Numbered from the stretch's first letter, positions 1 through 12,904 are shown. The stretch is 64,000 bases of DNA from an uncultured Sulfitobacter sp. (GCA_937928635.1 CALFWM010000015.1:26331-90330); one strand, 5' to 3'. Notes: generated by a model not told the origin, from the sequence alone. Numbers and translations are program-made.

Positions 1-1
1 T

Positions 2-406
2 GAGGTTCTCAAACCCGATGGGGTTGCCCTGATCCACTCAATCGCGCGCTCCGCCCCGCCGATGGCGCATTCCTCCTGGATCAACAAATATATCTTTCCC
101 GGCGGCTATGTGCCGTCATTGTCCGAATTGGCCCGCCCGATGGAGCGCTCTGGCCTCTGGCAGACCGATATCGAAATCTGGCGCCTGCATTACGCCAAAA
201 CCATCCGCCATTGGAGCGCGCGGTTTGAAGCCAACCATGACAAGATCGCCGCCCAATATGACGCGCGGTTCATCCGCATGTTCCGCTATTATTTTGCCGT
301 TTGCATTGCCGCGTTTGAGCACCAAATGCAGGGGGTCTACCATTTTCAACTGGCCCACAAACGCGACGCGGTGCCCTTGACACGGGACTATCTACATCAA
401 CCCTAG
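2..406 (+). CDS. Cyclopropane-fatty-acyl-phospholipid synthase, C-terminal part
   Basis: The 5' part lies outside the window; the open frame runs from base 2 to the TAG at 404-406. The family transfers a methylene group from S-adenosylmethionine to double bonds of membrane phospholipid acyl chains. What shows it is the end of the methyltransferase fold with the family string YIFPGGYVPSLSE, the preceding VLKPDGVALIHSI strand, and the tail with RMFRYYFAVCIAAF. About 134 residues are visible of the roughly 380-400 usual for the family. It is convergent with the next, minus-strand gene, whose stop lies only three bases away. Family assignment is secure; substrate range cannot be judged from this fragment. 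Confidence 0.88.
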   Translation, partial: EVLKPDGVALIHSIARSAPPMAHSSWINKYIFPGGYVPSLSELARPMERSGLWQTDIEIWRLHYAKTIRHWSARFEANHDKIAAQYDARFIRMFRYYFAVCIAAFEHQMQGVYHFQLAHKRDAVPLTRDYLHQP

Positions 407-408
407 AG

Positions 409-813
409 TCAGGGGGCCAATGCCTCACCCGCCAGCATCATCACATAGCCCTCTTCGGCATGAACCTGATCTTGACCCCAGTTCAGACGCAGGCGCAAAA
501 AATGCCCCTTGTCGGTTTTCACCAGCCGCACCTGACCTTTGATTGTAAATCCTTCGTTGACCCCTTCACCGAACTTTCCATCCGGGTCGGGCATCGGAAC
601 CTCAATCCAGTTTTCCTCACTCAATGGAAAAGAACGCAGCCGCGAGGACGGCCCGTTTGGGCGGATCGAATTGTCAAAAAACCGCAGATCAATCCGCTCC
701 GGTGTGGTTTTGCCAACCGGCAGCTGAAAGGTCGCGGTGATCGAAATACCGTCCCCGTTATAGCCCCGCACGCTGCCGGATTTCCACGCGATCTGCGATC
801 TGTCTTTGTTCAT
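409..813 (-). CDS. Hypothetical protein, 134 aa
   Basis: I do not recognise this family. The protein is soluble-looking, without a signal peptide or membrane segment, rich in beta-type sequence (for example GISITATFQLPVG and GQVRLVKTDKGHFLRLRL). The ATG at 813 is chosen because a GAGG-containing purine-rich stretch precedes it; the frame is open further upstream to 849. It follows the unknown gene ending at 851 on the same strand and may be co-transcribed with it. Composition matches the neighbours. It is a real coding sequence on the grounds of codon use and tight packing, but its function is unknown. Confidence 0.55.
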   Translation of the reverse strand: MNKDRSQIAWKSGSVRGYNGDGISITATFQLPVGKTTPERIDLRFFDNSIRPNGPSSRLRSFPLSEENWIEVPMPDPDGKFGEGVNEGFTIKGQVRLVKTDKGHFLRLRLNWGQDQVHAEEGYVMMLAGEALAP

Positions 814-850
814 CGTCTTCTCTACCTCGTGTCTGTCGCGCACTGACAAA

Positions 851-1519
851 TCAGCATTGAATGTTCTCCAGGCGGATCAACGGGCGGTGCGGCCCGTCTT
901 CACTGTCCGAAAGAATGACATCTGCGCTTGCAACCCCAAACAGATTCAACCGTGTGGTGATCCGGCTGGCGACGGCCTCAGGGATCATCTGGCCCTCCTG
1001 CATCTTTCCCGCCAGACCGATGTAAACATGTTCCATAAATTCAAATGCCGCATCCTGCCCCGGCACAACGTTGGTGCGCACGGCGGCCAGCCCCCCTGAC
1101 TTATAAGCCTGCGCGCTAATCTCTCCTTCGCGCAGCAAATTGCGCACCGACACTGACTGCGGCACGCTCTCCGATGTGGCGGTTGCCATCAGCACGGTTC
1201 CTGCCGGGCTGGCGGCCGCCCCATAGAGCTGCCCTGAGATGGCCGGTTGCGCCGCTGTAATGTGCCCGGTGACATCCTGCACAGAAATTTCAAATGCCTG
1301 CGGGACGGCGACCATTTGATTGTTTTGCGCGGTGACCCCGCGCAGCACGCGCCAGGCGATCGGATTACACCTGATGCCCGCAGCCGCGTTGTGCTGACAG
1401 ATCAACACATCAACCGTGTCCCGATCCTCCATCCGGTTCACAATGTTCAGCGTAATCGTCTGGCTCACGCTCTGCTCCAAAATACTGCAACTGATTAAAT
1501 CGCCCACAGGTGGTGCCAC
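851..1519 (-). CDS. Hypothetical protein, possible lipoprotein, 222 aa
   Basis: No family is recognised. The annotated start is the GTG at 1519, giving a protein beginning [11 protein letters not shown]. In the same frame just upstream the codons read L-S-G-C-A, a lipobox-like string, but no ATG, GTG or TTG start is present between it and the in-frame TAA at 1589-1591. A second frame over the same bases encodes a hydrophobic stretch (LTGVFLVVL). A true lipoprotein signal peptide would therefore need a frameshift or an unusual start. The rest looks like an exported alpha/beta protein. It is divergent from carB and lies upstream of the 134-residue unknown gene. Confidence 0.5.
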   Translation of the reverse strand: MAPPVGDLISCSILEQSVSQTITLNIVNRMEDRDTVDVLICQHNAAAGIRCNPIAWRVLRGVTAQNNQMVAVPQAFEISVQDVTGHITAAQPAISGQLYGAAASPAGTVLMATATSESVPQSVSVRNLLREGEISAQAYKSGGLAAVRTNVVPGQDAAFEFMEHVYIGLAGKMQEGQMIPEAVASRITTRLNLFGVASADVILSDSEDGPHRPLIRLENIQC

Positions 1520-1738
1520 AGCACAACCAGAAAGACCCCTGTCAAAGCCCCCTCCACCTATACGCGAAAAAACGCCACAAGAAACGCTTTATCCGCAGCT
1601 CACCCAAAAACATCCTCTCTGACGTCTGTTGTCAGAGCGTATTCCACCCTTGCACCCCGGCCCGCGATCCCTATAACGCAGGACAATTTGACGCGCAGGG
1701 GCCGCGCGACTCGCATAATCAAACAGGGGGCTGCTGCC

Positions 1739-5071
<3,333 letters not shown>

Positions 5072-5280
5072 GGCCCCGCCCGCCCACTTTCTCAATCCCG
5101 GCACCCTGCGGGCCCCGGCGATAGCCCGTGTCTGACTTTTGGGCTCCGCGTTTTCAACTTTTTGGTGTTCGGATTTCCCCGAGGGTCGTCAAACCCTGCC
5201 TGCCTGCACCCAAAATAGCCCCGGAGAACCGGATAAACCACAGCCGTCAAAGCACCATTCAGAAATTGCGGGACATCTTT

Positions 5281-5532
5281 GTGAAGTTAAGGCCTGATCC
5301 GACATTCCATGCCTTACCAAAACGCGCGATGGAAGCACCGGTTGGGAATTACGCATTCACCGTCATGCTCAGCCCCGACGGCAGCCAATCTGATGGCATC
5401 GCTGTTAGTGACCTGTAACCGGAGTCAGACACCTACGGCAAAATTCTTCATCAGGTGATGACGCCCAAAACAGGTGACGCACTTGATCACTTTGGCTGGA
5501 ACGCCTGTTCCTCTTCGCTTTCCCCAATCAAC
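5281..5532 (+). pseudogene. Relic of a selenium-binding protein / methanethiol oxidase gene
   Basis: One reading frame across this stretch matches the N-terminal part of the SBP56/methanethiol oxidase family. It reads DPTFHALPKRAMEAP, then FTVMLSPDGSQSDGIAV, then a TAA stop at 5416-5418, then in the same frame YGKILHQVMTPKTGD and HFGWNACSS, the last being a family hallmark. After about base 5530 the similarity fades into unrelated sequence that ends at a TAG at 5587-5589. So roughly 85 residues of a protein usually above 430 residues remain, interrupted by a stop. Functional homologues oxidise methanethiol to formaldehyde, sulfide and peroxide, relevant to DMSP-degrading marine bacteria. The copy here cannot be functional. 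Confidence 0.72.
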
Positions 5533-5601
5533 CGGCAACGGCTGCAATTGTGTTGCCCTGCCCGCAACTCACTTATAGGTTGTTTTTAGGGGTGAGGTTT
5601 C

Positions 5602-7947
5602 TTGCGTAGCGTACGAATGATTCAACGACAAAAACAACCAATTTGGACTGCATTCTTGCTGACGTTTGCTGTGACATTGTACGCAACAGGCACCACCACG
5701 CCCCAGGCTTTTGCTCAAACGTCCACTCCGCCCGCCCCTCATAAGCCGGTCTCCATGGCCTGGACCAACATCAAACCACTTTTTCGCCCCGACTATAATG
5801 ACGCGCCTTCTGGATTGGCTGTCGAGTTTGGATATGCCCTTGGTGCGGAAGTTGGGTTTGACCTTGCCCCCTACAAGGTAAAGGACTTTGAATACTGGGC
5901 CCAAGATCAACAGGACGGCACCTCCCAGATCATCCCGATGGCTGCCAGATTGCCCATTCTTGACGAAACAAACCTGTTTTCTAACGTCGTTTTCACCTCT
6001 GAGGTGCGCTTTGTTGTGCCTGTAGAAAACAGCATGGGGTTTGATCCCGGCAATCTGGTGGGCAGACGCATTGGGTTGATTTCGCCCAGTGCCGGTTCCA
6101 ACCCCGCGCATTATCCAGATGCGACGCTCGTTCGCTTTACGAACATACGTGTCGCCCTGATGGCGTTGTTATCAAATGAGATCGACTCCCTTTCGACCGA
6201 GGCCAGCTTTGTCTTTGCAGAGGCAAATGCCGCACGGGTGGGTCACCGCATCGCATTTGTCGGCGCGCCCGTAGAAATTCTGGAGCGCGTTGTCGTTTTG
6301 CACAAATCACGCGCGGAACTCTTGCAGCCCATCAACGAGGCTATCGCCCGTATGAAAGCGGATGGGCGCATTGATGCCCTGCGCAAAGCCTTTCAACTGC
6401 GCGTGCCCGCAGCGGCCCCAGAAGTCTTGCGCGCACCTGTCGCCCATTTACCCCCCTGGACCATTGTGGAGGGGCAAAATGTCTCCGGGTTCATGGCTGA
6501 ACTGGTTCAGCATCTGGCAAAACGCGCAGGTTTAGAGATCGCGTTTGAGCCTGTCAGCGTTGATGCCTAATTTGACATGGTCGCAAATGCGGACGCTGAT
6601 TTGATCCCGCTGGTCACGCGCAACCAGAACTTTAGCGACATAATGGACCACACGCTGCCGACGGACATTGTCGCGATGAGCGCGCTGGTGCGCCCGGATG
6701 ACGTCAAATACCAATCGGTAGATGACCTGAAAACGGCACGCATTGGCACGTTTACGGACCCAAGGTTTTTGCTAGAGCACGCTGAACTCCAGACCGCCGA
6801 GATTACCAGAATTACAGATCATGACGCACTCATCTTCGCGCTGGAAAACAATGAGATCGACGCCATCGTTGGGGCCACGGAAAAGCTTGCGCGTACTGGG
6901 ATCAGCGAAAGGTTTCGTGCAATCGAGGCACCTGACTTTGCCTTGACACGTACCATCGGCTTGCGGTCCGGTCTGGGATTTGTACGCGAACGGCTCAATG
7001 CGGTCATTCCGGTGTATCACCTGTCCAATGACTACATTGCGCTCAGAAACAAATATTTCGGCCCCGAAGTCTATTGGAGCGCCAAACGGCTTAGCTTTGT
7101 CCTTGGGACGATCAGTGCCGCCTTTTTGCTGTTGCTGGGCAGCTTCCTTTGGCAGAGAAACCATCAGCGAAAGCTGATCTTTGTACAACAAGAGCAGGAT
7201 TTTGAACGTCAGCGGGCCCATTCAACCACCTTGGGGAAACTTGTGGCCGAACTGGAACTGGCCAATCGCGAACAGGCCGAATTTACCTATTCCATCTCTC
7301 ATGATCTGAAATCCCCTACCAATACGATCAAAATGCTGATTTCCGAACTGGAAGACGAGCAAAACATCTCGGCCGATGTCAAAAGTGTTCTGTCGGACAT
7401 GAAAGTCACCAACCGGCGCATGGCACAGCTGATCGAGGATGTGCTGCATTATTCCCGCATTGTAGAAGGTAGCGCCCAGTTTGAGCCGGTCAATTGCAAT
7501 GCATTGGTCGATGACATCATCGTCGATCTTGCTTCTGACATTGCCAGCGCCAAGGCCAAAGTCACCCGTCACCCTTTGCCGGACTTCCACGGCCATCCGA
7601 TGCAATTGCGCATTCTGTTCCAAAATCTGATCGCCAATGCGGTCAAGTTTCGCGCCCCTGATCGCCCCCCGGTGATCAAAATTATGGGCAAATCCATGCC
7701 CGGCTGTGTGATGATCTCTGTGTGCGACAACGGGATTGGCATCGCAGAAGAACACCGCGAGCGGGTATTTGGCATGTTCAACCGCCTGCACATTCAAACG
7801 GAATACGAGGGCACCGGTCTGGGCCTGTCGATGTGCCGGCGCGTGGTGTCAAACCATAGTGGGGAAATTGTTGCCAAACCCCGCCCGGGCGGCGGCACCA
7901 TTTTCGAAATTACATTTGAAGAGGCACCGGATGCCAAAGCCGATTAA
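5602..7947 (+). pseudogene. Hybrid sensor kinase with twin periplasmic solute-binding domains, split by an in-frame TAA
   Basis: Two open frames in the same phase (5602-6570 and 6577-7947) form one 781-codon gene interrupted only by TAA at 6568-6570. The product would have a signal peptide (cleavage after QAFA), a first bacterial family-3 solute-binding domain (about 48-265) and a second (about 285-490). A single membrane segment follows near 497-518 (VLGTISAAFLLLLGSFLW), then a HisKA domain with ISHDLKSP (His about 567) and an ATPase domain with N-box NLIANAVKF, VCDNGIGI and GTGLGLS. The stop falls inside the second binding domain. The TTG at 5602 is well placed after GGTGAGG; ATG 5617 is an alternative. 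The downstream response regulator overlaps by 17 bases. It is either inactivated, read through, or a sequencing error. Confidence 0.8.
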
Positions 7948-8329
7948 ACTTGCGGTCCTGATTGATGATATCGAAATTGATCAGCGCCACTACCAGCGCG
8001 TGCTCAAGAATTCGGATCTGGTCGAAGAGGTTTTGTCATTCATCTTTGCCGAGGATGCGCTGGAATTTATGGTTCAGAATCCGGATCGTGAGATCAGCGT
8101 GATCTTTTTAGACATCAACATGCCGCGTATGAACGGTTTTGAGTTTCTTGAGGCGGCGTCAAAACGTCTGGGCGATAATTTTGCCAAAGTGGTCGTGGCA
8201 ATGCTAACCACCTCACTCAACCCCGAAGATGAACGGCGCGCGCGCAGCTACAGTGTCGTCAAGGATTTCATCACCAAGCCGCTTTCGGTCGCGCATGTGG
8301 AATATGTGGCCGAGTTGCTGGACCGTTAG
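7931..8329 (+). CDS. Single-domain response regulator
   Basis: A 132-residue receiver domain without an output domain. The acidic pocket is LIDDIEIDQ, the phosphoacceptor is Asp61 in FLDINMPRMNG, the conserved threonine lies in MLTTS, and Lys116 is in FITKP. This type, close to the Rcp1/CheY-like receivers that partner with bacteriophytochrome-like kinases, acts by phosphotransfer or protein contact instead of binding DNA. It overlaps the end of the split sensor-kinase gene by 17 bases in another frame, so the two are translationally coupled and form a cognate pair. The ATG at 7931 is the family-like start (MPKPIKLAVLIDD). If the kinase is dead, this regulator is an orphan. Confidence 0.9.
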   Translation: MPKPIKLAVLIDDIEIDQRHYQRVLKNSDLVEEVLSFIFAEDALEFMVQNPDREISVIFLDINMPRMNGFEFLEAASKRLGDNFAKVVVAMLTTSLNPEDERRARSYSVVKDFITKPLSVAHVEYVAELLDR

Positions 8330-8331
8330 CG

Positions 8332-9465
8332 TCAGCTATTTCGCCGCAGATGGGCCTCAAGTGCGGCAATGCCCTCGTCCAACCCCAGGCGGCCAAACCC
8401 CAGACGCAATCTGTCTTGCGGTGTTTCGCCCAGTTCAGAGGTGTAGATCGTGCTGGGCAGAAACAGCACACCGCTTTCCTCCACCAATGATCGGGTGAAT
8501 GCCTCAACCCCCTCTGACCCTTTGTAGCGCACAAACGCCATGCAGGAACCATCCGGGTGTTGCCATTCAAACAGCTCCGGAAAGCGCGCAAAAAACGCAT
8601 CCCACTTGGGCAGGTTTTCATCCACAATGGCACAATTGCGCGCCAGAATACGCTCCCGATTGGCCAGCGCAATCATTGTCAGGCGCTCACTTGGCCCCGA
8701 ATTGCAGATCGACAGATAATGCTTCATCCGCTCCATCTTTGACAGCACCACCGCGTCCTGACAGGCAATCCACCCCACCCGCAACCCCGGCAACCCGTAG
8801 GATTTGGACATCACATTCAGTGAGAGCCCCCGCTCGTAAAGGTCTGCAACAAAAGGTAAATGTTGTGTTCCCGTCGGGCCCAGTCCATTGAAGATTTCAT
8901 CATGTAACAGGTAAATGCCATGGGTGCGGCACAGCGCGATCAGCGCGTGATAGCGATCCAGCGGCAGGATGGCTCCGGTCGGATTATGGGGGAAGTTGAT
9001 TGTAATCAACTTTGTGTTGGGCCGGATCGCCGCCGCAACACGGTCAATATCAAGCGACCAATTGTCCTCAGGGTCCAATGGCACGCCTGTGGCCTCACAA
9101 ATCGCCACGGGCAGCGTTTCATGGGATTGATAATTGGGTGTGACCACGATGGCATGACTGTTCTTGTCCAGCAGCACTGAATTGGCGGCAAAAATCCCTT
9201 CACTGGCCCCTGCGAAACACAAGATATCTGATGCCGTCTGCCGCTGATAGGTGGCGGCAATCGCCTCGCGCAGATCCGGCGCGCCAAAGGTTTCGGTATA
9301 GCCCAACCACATCCCTTCAAACGCCTCGCGTGCTTCTGGCGTGGCCATCGCCAACAAGTCACGCAGCGACATCGCCTCTGCATCAGAGGCGGTCATGTGA
9401 TAGCGCGCTTTGAACTCCCACTTGGCGAAATGCGTTTCCAGTCGGAAATCTGGCAGTGTTGTCAT
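8332..9465 (-). CDS. Pyridoxal-phosphate aminotransferase, class I/II
   Basis: A fold-type I PLP enzyme of 377 residues. The cofactor lysine is Lys221 in VMSKSYGLPGLRVGW, the pyridine-contacting acid is in LLHDEIF (about 189), and the substrate-side asparagine sits in NFPHNPTG (about 161). The small insert pattern resembles aminotransferases annotated as kynurenine- or capreomycidine-synthase-like, but substrate cannot be read from the sequence. It is convergent with the response regulator, two bases apart. On its upstream side lies the divergent, deleted ornithine-cyclodeaminase relic; a former pairing in amino-acid catabolism is possible but not shown. Confidence 0.88.
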   Translation of the reverse strand: MTTLPDFRLETHFAKWEFKARYHMTASDAEAMSLRDLLAMATPEAREAFEGMWLGYTETFGAPDLREAIAATYQRQTASDILCFAGASEGIFAANSVLLDKNSHAIVVTPNYQSHETLPVAICEATGVPLDPEDNWSLDIDRVAAAIRPNTKLITINFPHNPTGAILPLDRYHALIALCRTHGIYLLHDEIFNGLGPTGTQHLPFVADLYERGLSLNVMSKSYGLPGLRVGWIACQDAVVLSKMERMKHYLSICNSGPSERLTMIALANRERILARNCAIVDENLPKWDAFFARFPELFEWQHPDGSCMAFVRYKGSEGVEAFTRSLVEESGVLFLPSTIYTSELGETPQDRLRLGFGRLGLDEGIAALEAHLRRNS

Positions 9466-9497
9466 CGGCTGAACTCTCGCGCGTTTAGGAACATGCC

Positions 9498-9751
9498 ATG
9501 GTTATCTTAGCCCGCCCGGAAATCGAAGCGTTAATTGATCCGGCCACAGCCGCGCCCCTGATCAAGGACGCCTATCGCGCGGCAAGGAAAGAGCAGATCA
9601 ATCTTCCTCCCGTGGGGCACATCACCTTTCCTGATTTAGGCTGAATGCGTCTGAAAAGGGCCGCACCCACCCGGACCAGATCACGCTTACAGACCTTGCC
9701 GAAATTACCGCGCAGGGCATTGCCACGGCCAATGCGACCTTAACGGCGTAG
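9498..9751 (+). pseudogene. Ornithine cyclodeaminase family relic with internal deletion
   Basis: Only the two ends of the gene remain. From ATG 9498 the frame reads VILARPEIEALIDP, IKDAYRAARKEQINLPPVG and then a stop at 9642-9644, the typical N-terminus of the ornithine cyclodeaminase/mu-crystallin family. In a different frame, immediately after, comes GRTHPDQITLTDLAEITAQG and a tail ending at the TAG at 9749-9751, the typical C-terminus. Functional members have about 320 residues, so about 230 codons are missing between the pieces. The family binds NAD(P) and acts on ornithine, alanine or related imino acids. It is divergent from the aminotransferase gene. Confidence 0.68.
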
Positions 9752-9931
9752 TCGGCACAAAACACGCATCCTGACCAGTGATCGCCATACTTCTTGGGGC
9801 GACATTAAGAAACTGCCAATGACAAGAAAGCGCGTTCACAAAAGGTTGCCCCCGTGACAGAACGCTCTATCTTTTGGGTGTGAATTTCCACCTTGCGATC
9901 AAGCCGATCCAAAACCACGAAAGAGCCTTTG

Positions 9932-10792
9932 ATGAAAATGACGCGCGACCATCTGTTGAGCCTTCCTTTTGCCCTCCTTGCGACCTCTGGCGTTGCACTT
10001 GCAGAAAACAACGCAAACGTGGGAGACGATGTTATCGCAGCCCAACGTGCTGCACTGGCGGCAAACACGGATGGCGCAGGGTTTGGGCCGCAATCGCCCC
10101 GTGACTTGAGCACCCTAAAGGGCAAGAACAAACGCAGTTTTGAAACCGCACCTGTCTACACAGAAATGAACCTGTGTAACATCCATTTCCACGAAAATGC
10201 CGAACACAAGGGCGGCCAGTTCACCACCTTTGCCGGGAACGGCGATGGCAAAGGCTATGGCACCGGATTCAAATATGATGGCCAACTGACCAACGCCGAA
10301 AAAGCGCCTTTTGGCCGCAAGGTCGGATCCAGCACACATGGTGACCTTGAGCCTGGTGACACGATTGAGCTGCACTACGTGCACACAACGGCTCAAATCA
10401 CGCCTGGCCCAACCCTTGGGTCTTGCCTGAGCGACAACATCATGAACCCCCAACTGCGTGTCGAAACGCAAGTATATGTGCTCGTGAATGATGAAAATGC
10501 CGCCAACTTCGTCGAACTGACGGCTGTGGGCATGGTTGATGGCTATCATCAGGCCCTGAATATCCCCACTGACACCGGTGCGCCGATCACCTATGCGGGT
10601 TCCACGACCGGGCCAAGTTTCAATGAAAAAGCCTCCCCGTTACAGGTATCATGGAGCGTGCGCCCGGAAGTCAAAAAAGTGTCCATCGCAAGCCTCGAAA
10701 CATGGCTTGCCGGGAATATTTTTGACGAAAACTACGCCCACGGGGTGCGCAATCTGGTTGTGAACCCCGCACTGATTTCAGACATCAACTAA
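9932..10792 (+). CDS. Delta-class carbonic anhydrase, exported
   Basis: The 286-residue protein starts with a signal peptide (MKMTRDHLL, hydrophobic core, cleavage after VALA) and so acts in the periplasm. The mature part contains NLCNIHFHENAEHKGG, the histidine-rich, probably metal-binding string of the delta-class carbonic anhydrase family, with further conserved pieces DTIELHYVHT, NPQLRVETQVYVLVND and HGVRNLVVNP. These enzymes interconvert CO2 and bicarbonate; the class was first known from diatoms and related proteins occur in marine proteobacteria. ATG 9932 is chosen because it directly precedes the signal peptide; the frame extends upstream. A hairpin that may terminate transcription follows. 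The class is recalled, not searched. Confidence 0.72.
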   Translation: MKMTRDHLLSLPFALLATSGVALAENNANVGDDVIAAQRAALAANTDGAGFGPQSPRDLSTLKGKNKRSFETAPVYTEMNLCNIHFHENAEHKGGQFTTFAGNGDGKGYGTGFKYDGQLTNAEKAPFGRKVGSSTHGDLEPGDTIELHYVHTTAQITPGPTLGSCLSDNIMNPQLRVETQVYVLVNDENAANFVELTAVGMVDGYHQALNIPTDTGAPITYAGSTTGPSFNEKASPLQVSWSVRPEVKKVSIASLETWLAGNIFDENYAHGVRNLVVNPALISDIN

Positions 10793-10798
10793 CCAGTT

Positions 10799-10833
10799 GC
10801 GCAGGCCTGCATCGCTCTGGTGCGGGCCTGCGC
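10799..10833 (+). terminator. Hairpin after the carbonic anhydrase gene
   Basis: Nine-base arms GCGCAGGCC and GGCCTGCGC enclose a 17-base loop, seven bases after the stop codon. The downstream tract CCTGTTCTTC is only moderately T-rich, so this is a plausible but not ideal intrinsic terminator. Confidence 0.5.
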
Positions 10834-11047
10834 CCTGTTCTTCACATCACAACCAAAGTCATTTTCTGACTTGGTTGTTGGCGTAGCACTCCGCGAAAAA
10901 TCCAGCTAAAAGTGATTGTGGCACGCGTTGCCCCGGTGCCGTTGTCGCTATCTGCCATGATACTGGTGCGCTTTAGACGCAAGGTAGGCTCTAACGCTTT
11001 GGATGAAGGTCAGGCGTCAAACTGCTGGTAATAAAGAGAGAAAATAG

Positions 11048-12172
11048 ATGTACACACCCGCCATTACAGGCACCGGCGTTTTCACGCCAGATCAGGTCAT
11101 CACCAACGCCGAACTGGTCACTGCCTTTAACGCTTATGTCGATCTCTTTAATGCTCAAAACGCGGCGGCCATTGATGCAGGTCAGATCACGCCAAAGGCC
11201 CATTCATCTGAGGAGTTCATCTTCAAAGCCTCAGGCATTGAACAGCGCTATGTCATCGACAAAACAGGTGTCCTTGACCCCCAAGTGATGCACCCGCTGC
11301 TGCGCCAACGCGAGGATGACGAACCTTCTCTGATGGCGGAAATGGCACTGGATGCCGCGCAAAAGGCGCTGGCCAAGGCAGGCAAAACCGCCGCTGACGT
11401 TGATGCGGTTATTTGTGCCGCGTCAAACCTCGAACGCGCCTATCCCGCTGTTGCAATCGAAATACAAAATCTGTTGAATATCAACGGCTTTGCCTTTGAC
11501 ATGAATGTTGCCTGTTCGTCTGCAACCTTTGGCATACAAGCGGCGGCTGACATGATCCGCTCTGGCTCGATTCGCTCTGCACTTGTCGTCAATCCAGAGA
11601 TCTGCTCGGCACATTTGGAATGGCGCGACCGCGATTGCCATTTCATTTTCGGAGACGTGGCAACGGCCACATTTATTGAGCGTTCTGAGGATGCTACGGG
11701 CTCCTATTTTGAAATCAAATCAACCCGTTGCGCGACGGAGTTCTCAAATAACATCCGCAACAACAATGGGTTCCTGCGCCGCTCCCGCCCGGACGGTGTG
11801 AAGGATCGGCGCGACATGCAATTTATGCAAAACGGGCGCAAGGTTTTCAAAGAGGTCTTGCCGCTGGTTGCCGACCACATCGCGGCTCATATGGATGACA
11901 ACAACGTGGAAACCACTGATCTCAAACGGCTTTGGTTGCATCAGGCCAATAAATCCATGAACGACTTTATCGGTCGCAAGGTACTGGGCCGACCGCCAGA
12001 ACCCGGTGAGCAACCCAATATCTTACAGGATTACGCCAACACCTCATCTGCAGGGTCAATCATCGCCTTTGCCAAATATTCTGATGACCTGAAAGATGGC
12101 GAAACCGGCCTGATCTGTTCTTTTGGGGCGGGGTATTCCGTGGGCTCTGTAATTGTGGAGCGACGCGGATAA
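11048..12172 (+). CDS. Beta-ketoacyl-ACP synthase III (FabH-like)
   Basis: Thiolase-fold condensing enzyme of 374 residues. The catalytic triad is visible: Cys156 in NVACSSATFG, His298 in WLHQANKSMNDF and Asn331 in YANTSSAGS. KAS III enzymes condense an acyl-CoA with malonyl-ACP to start fatty-acid chains. This longer form, with an insertion around residues 75-95 and near 312-325, resembles the second FabH-type protein found beside the housekeeping FabH in many proteobacteria. Its primer may be something other than acetyl-CoA. It stands alone with a purine-rich ribosome site (GAGAGAAAATAG) directly before the ATG. It is convergent with arsH. Confidence 0.9.
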   Translation: MYTPAITGTGVFTPDQVITNAELVTAFNAYVDLFNAQNAAAIDAGQITPKAHSSEEFIFKASGIEQRYVIDKTGVLDPQVMHPLLRQREDDEPSLMAEMALDAAQKALAKAGKTAADVDAVICAASNLERAYPAVAIEIQNLLNINGFAFDMNVACSSATFGIQAAADMIRSGSIRSALVVNPEICSAHLEWRDRDCHFIFGDVATATFIERSEDATGSYFEIKSTRCATEFSNNIRNNNGFLRRSRPDGVKDRRDMQFMQNGRKVFKEVLPLVADHIAAHMDDNNVETTDLKRLWLHQANKSMNDFIGRKVLGRPPEPGEQPNILQDYANTSSAGSIIAFAKYSDDLKDGETGLICSFGAGYSVGSVIVERRG

Positions 12173-12187
12173 GGTGCAGCTTTCGTA

Positions 12188-12904
12188 TTAACTCGACTTT
12201 TTGGACACCCGTTTGTGGACCTCTTCGGCACTTTCGACACGTTCTAAATAGCGATCCACCAGTACGTCCGCACGACCCCGCACCAGCCAGGTAAATTTAA
12301 CCAGTTCTTCCATCACATCCACAACGCGGGCGTAAAACGGCCCACGTGGCAGGCGCCCCTGACTGTCAAATTCCAGCCACGCCTTGGGAATGCTGGACTG
12401 ATTTGGGATCGTCACCATCCGCATCCAACGCCCCAAAATGCGCATCTGGTTCACCGCGTTAAACGACTGCGACCCGCCGCTGACCTGCATCACCGCCAGC
12501 GTCTTGCCCTGTGTGGGCCGAATGCCCCCCTGAAGGGACAGCGGCAACCAGTCGATCTGGGTTTTCATCAGCCCCGTCATGGCACCGTGACGCTCCGGGC
12601 TGGACCACACCATGCCCTCGCTCCACACAGCCAATTCGCGCAGTTCGCTCACTTTAGGATGATCCGGCGCGGCCCCATCGACCAGTGGCAGACCGCCAGG
12701 GTCAAACAGGCGCGTTTCACAGCCCAGATGCTCCAATATCCGCTCGGCCTCAACCGCCACTTTGCGCGAATAGCTTTCAGGGCGCAAAGAGCCATAAAGC
12801 AGCAAAATCCGTGGTTTATGTCCCGGATCTGCATCAGATTTGAAAAGGGAAACATCAACCTGCGGCAGCATATCTGCATGCAGCGCAGGCAGGTCGTCAG
12901 ACAC
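12188..12904 (-). CDS. arsH: ArsH-type NADPH-dependent FMN reductase
   Basis: A 238-residue flavodoxin-like protein of the ArsH family, which reduces flavins or oxidises trivalent organoarsenicals in arsenic resistance loci. Characteristic strings are [15 protein letters not shown] (flavin phosphate loop), [22 protein letters not shown] and [14 protein letters not shown], all typical of ArsH. No arsenate reductase, arsenite pump or ArsR is present beside it, so this is an isolated arsH. Its start overlaps by eight bases the end of the upstream regulator-like gene, implying co-transcription and translational coupling. Family assignment is strong; the physiological substrate is open. Confidence 0.92.
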   Translation of the reverse strand: MSDDLPALHADMLPQVDVSLFKSDADPGHKPRILLLYGSLRPESYSRKVAVEAERILEHLGCETRLFDPGGLPLVDGAAPDHPKVSELRELAVWSEGMVWSSPERHGAMTGLMKTQIDWLPLSLQGGIRPTQGKTLAVMQVSGGSQSFNAVNQMRILGRWMRMVTIPNQSSIPKAWLEFDSQGRLPRGPFYARVVDVMEELVKFTWLVRGRADVLVDRYLERVESAEEVHKRVSKKSS

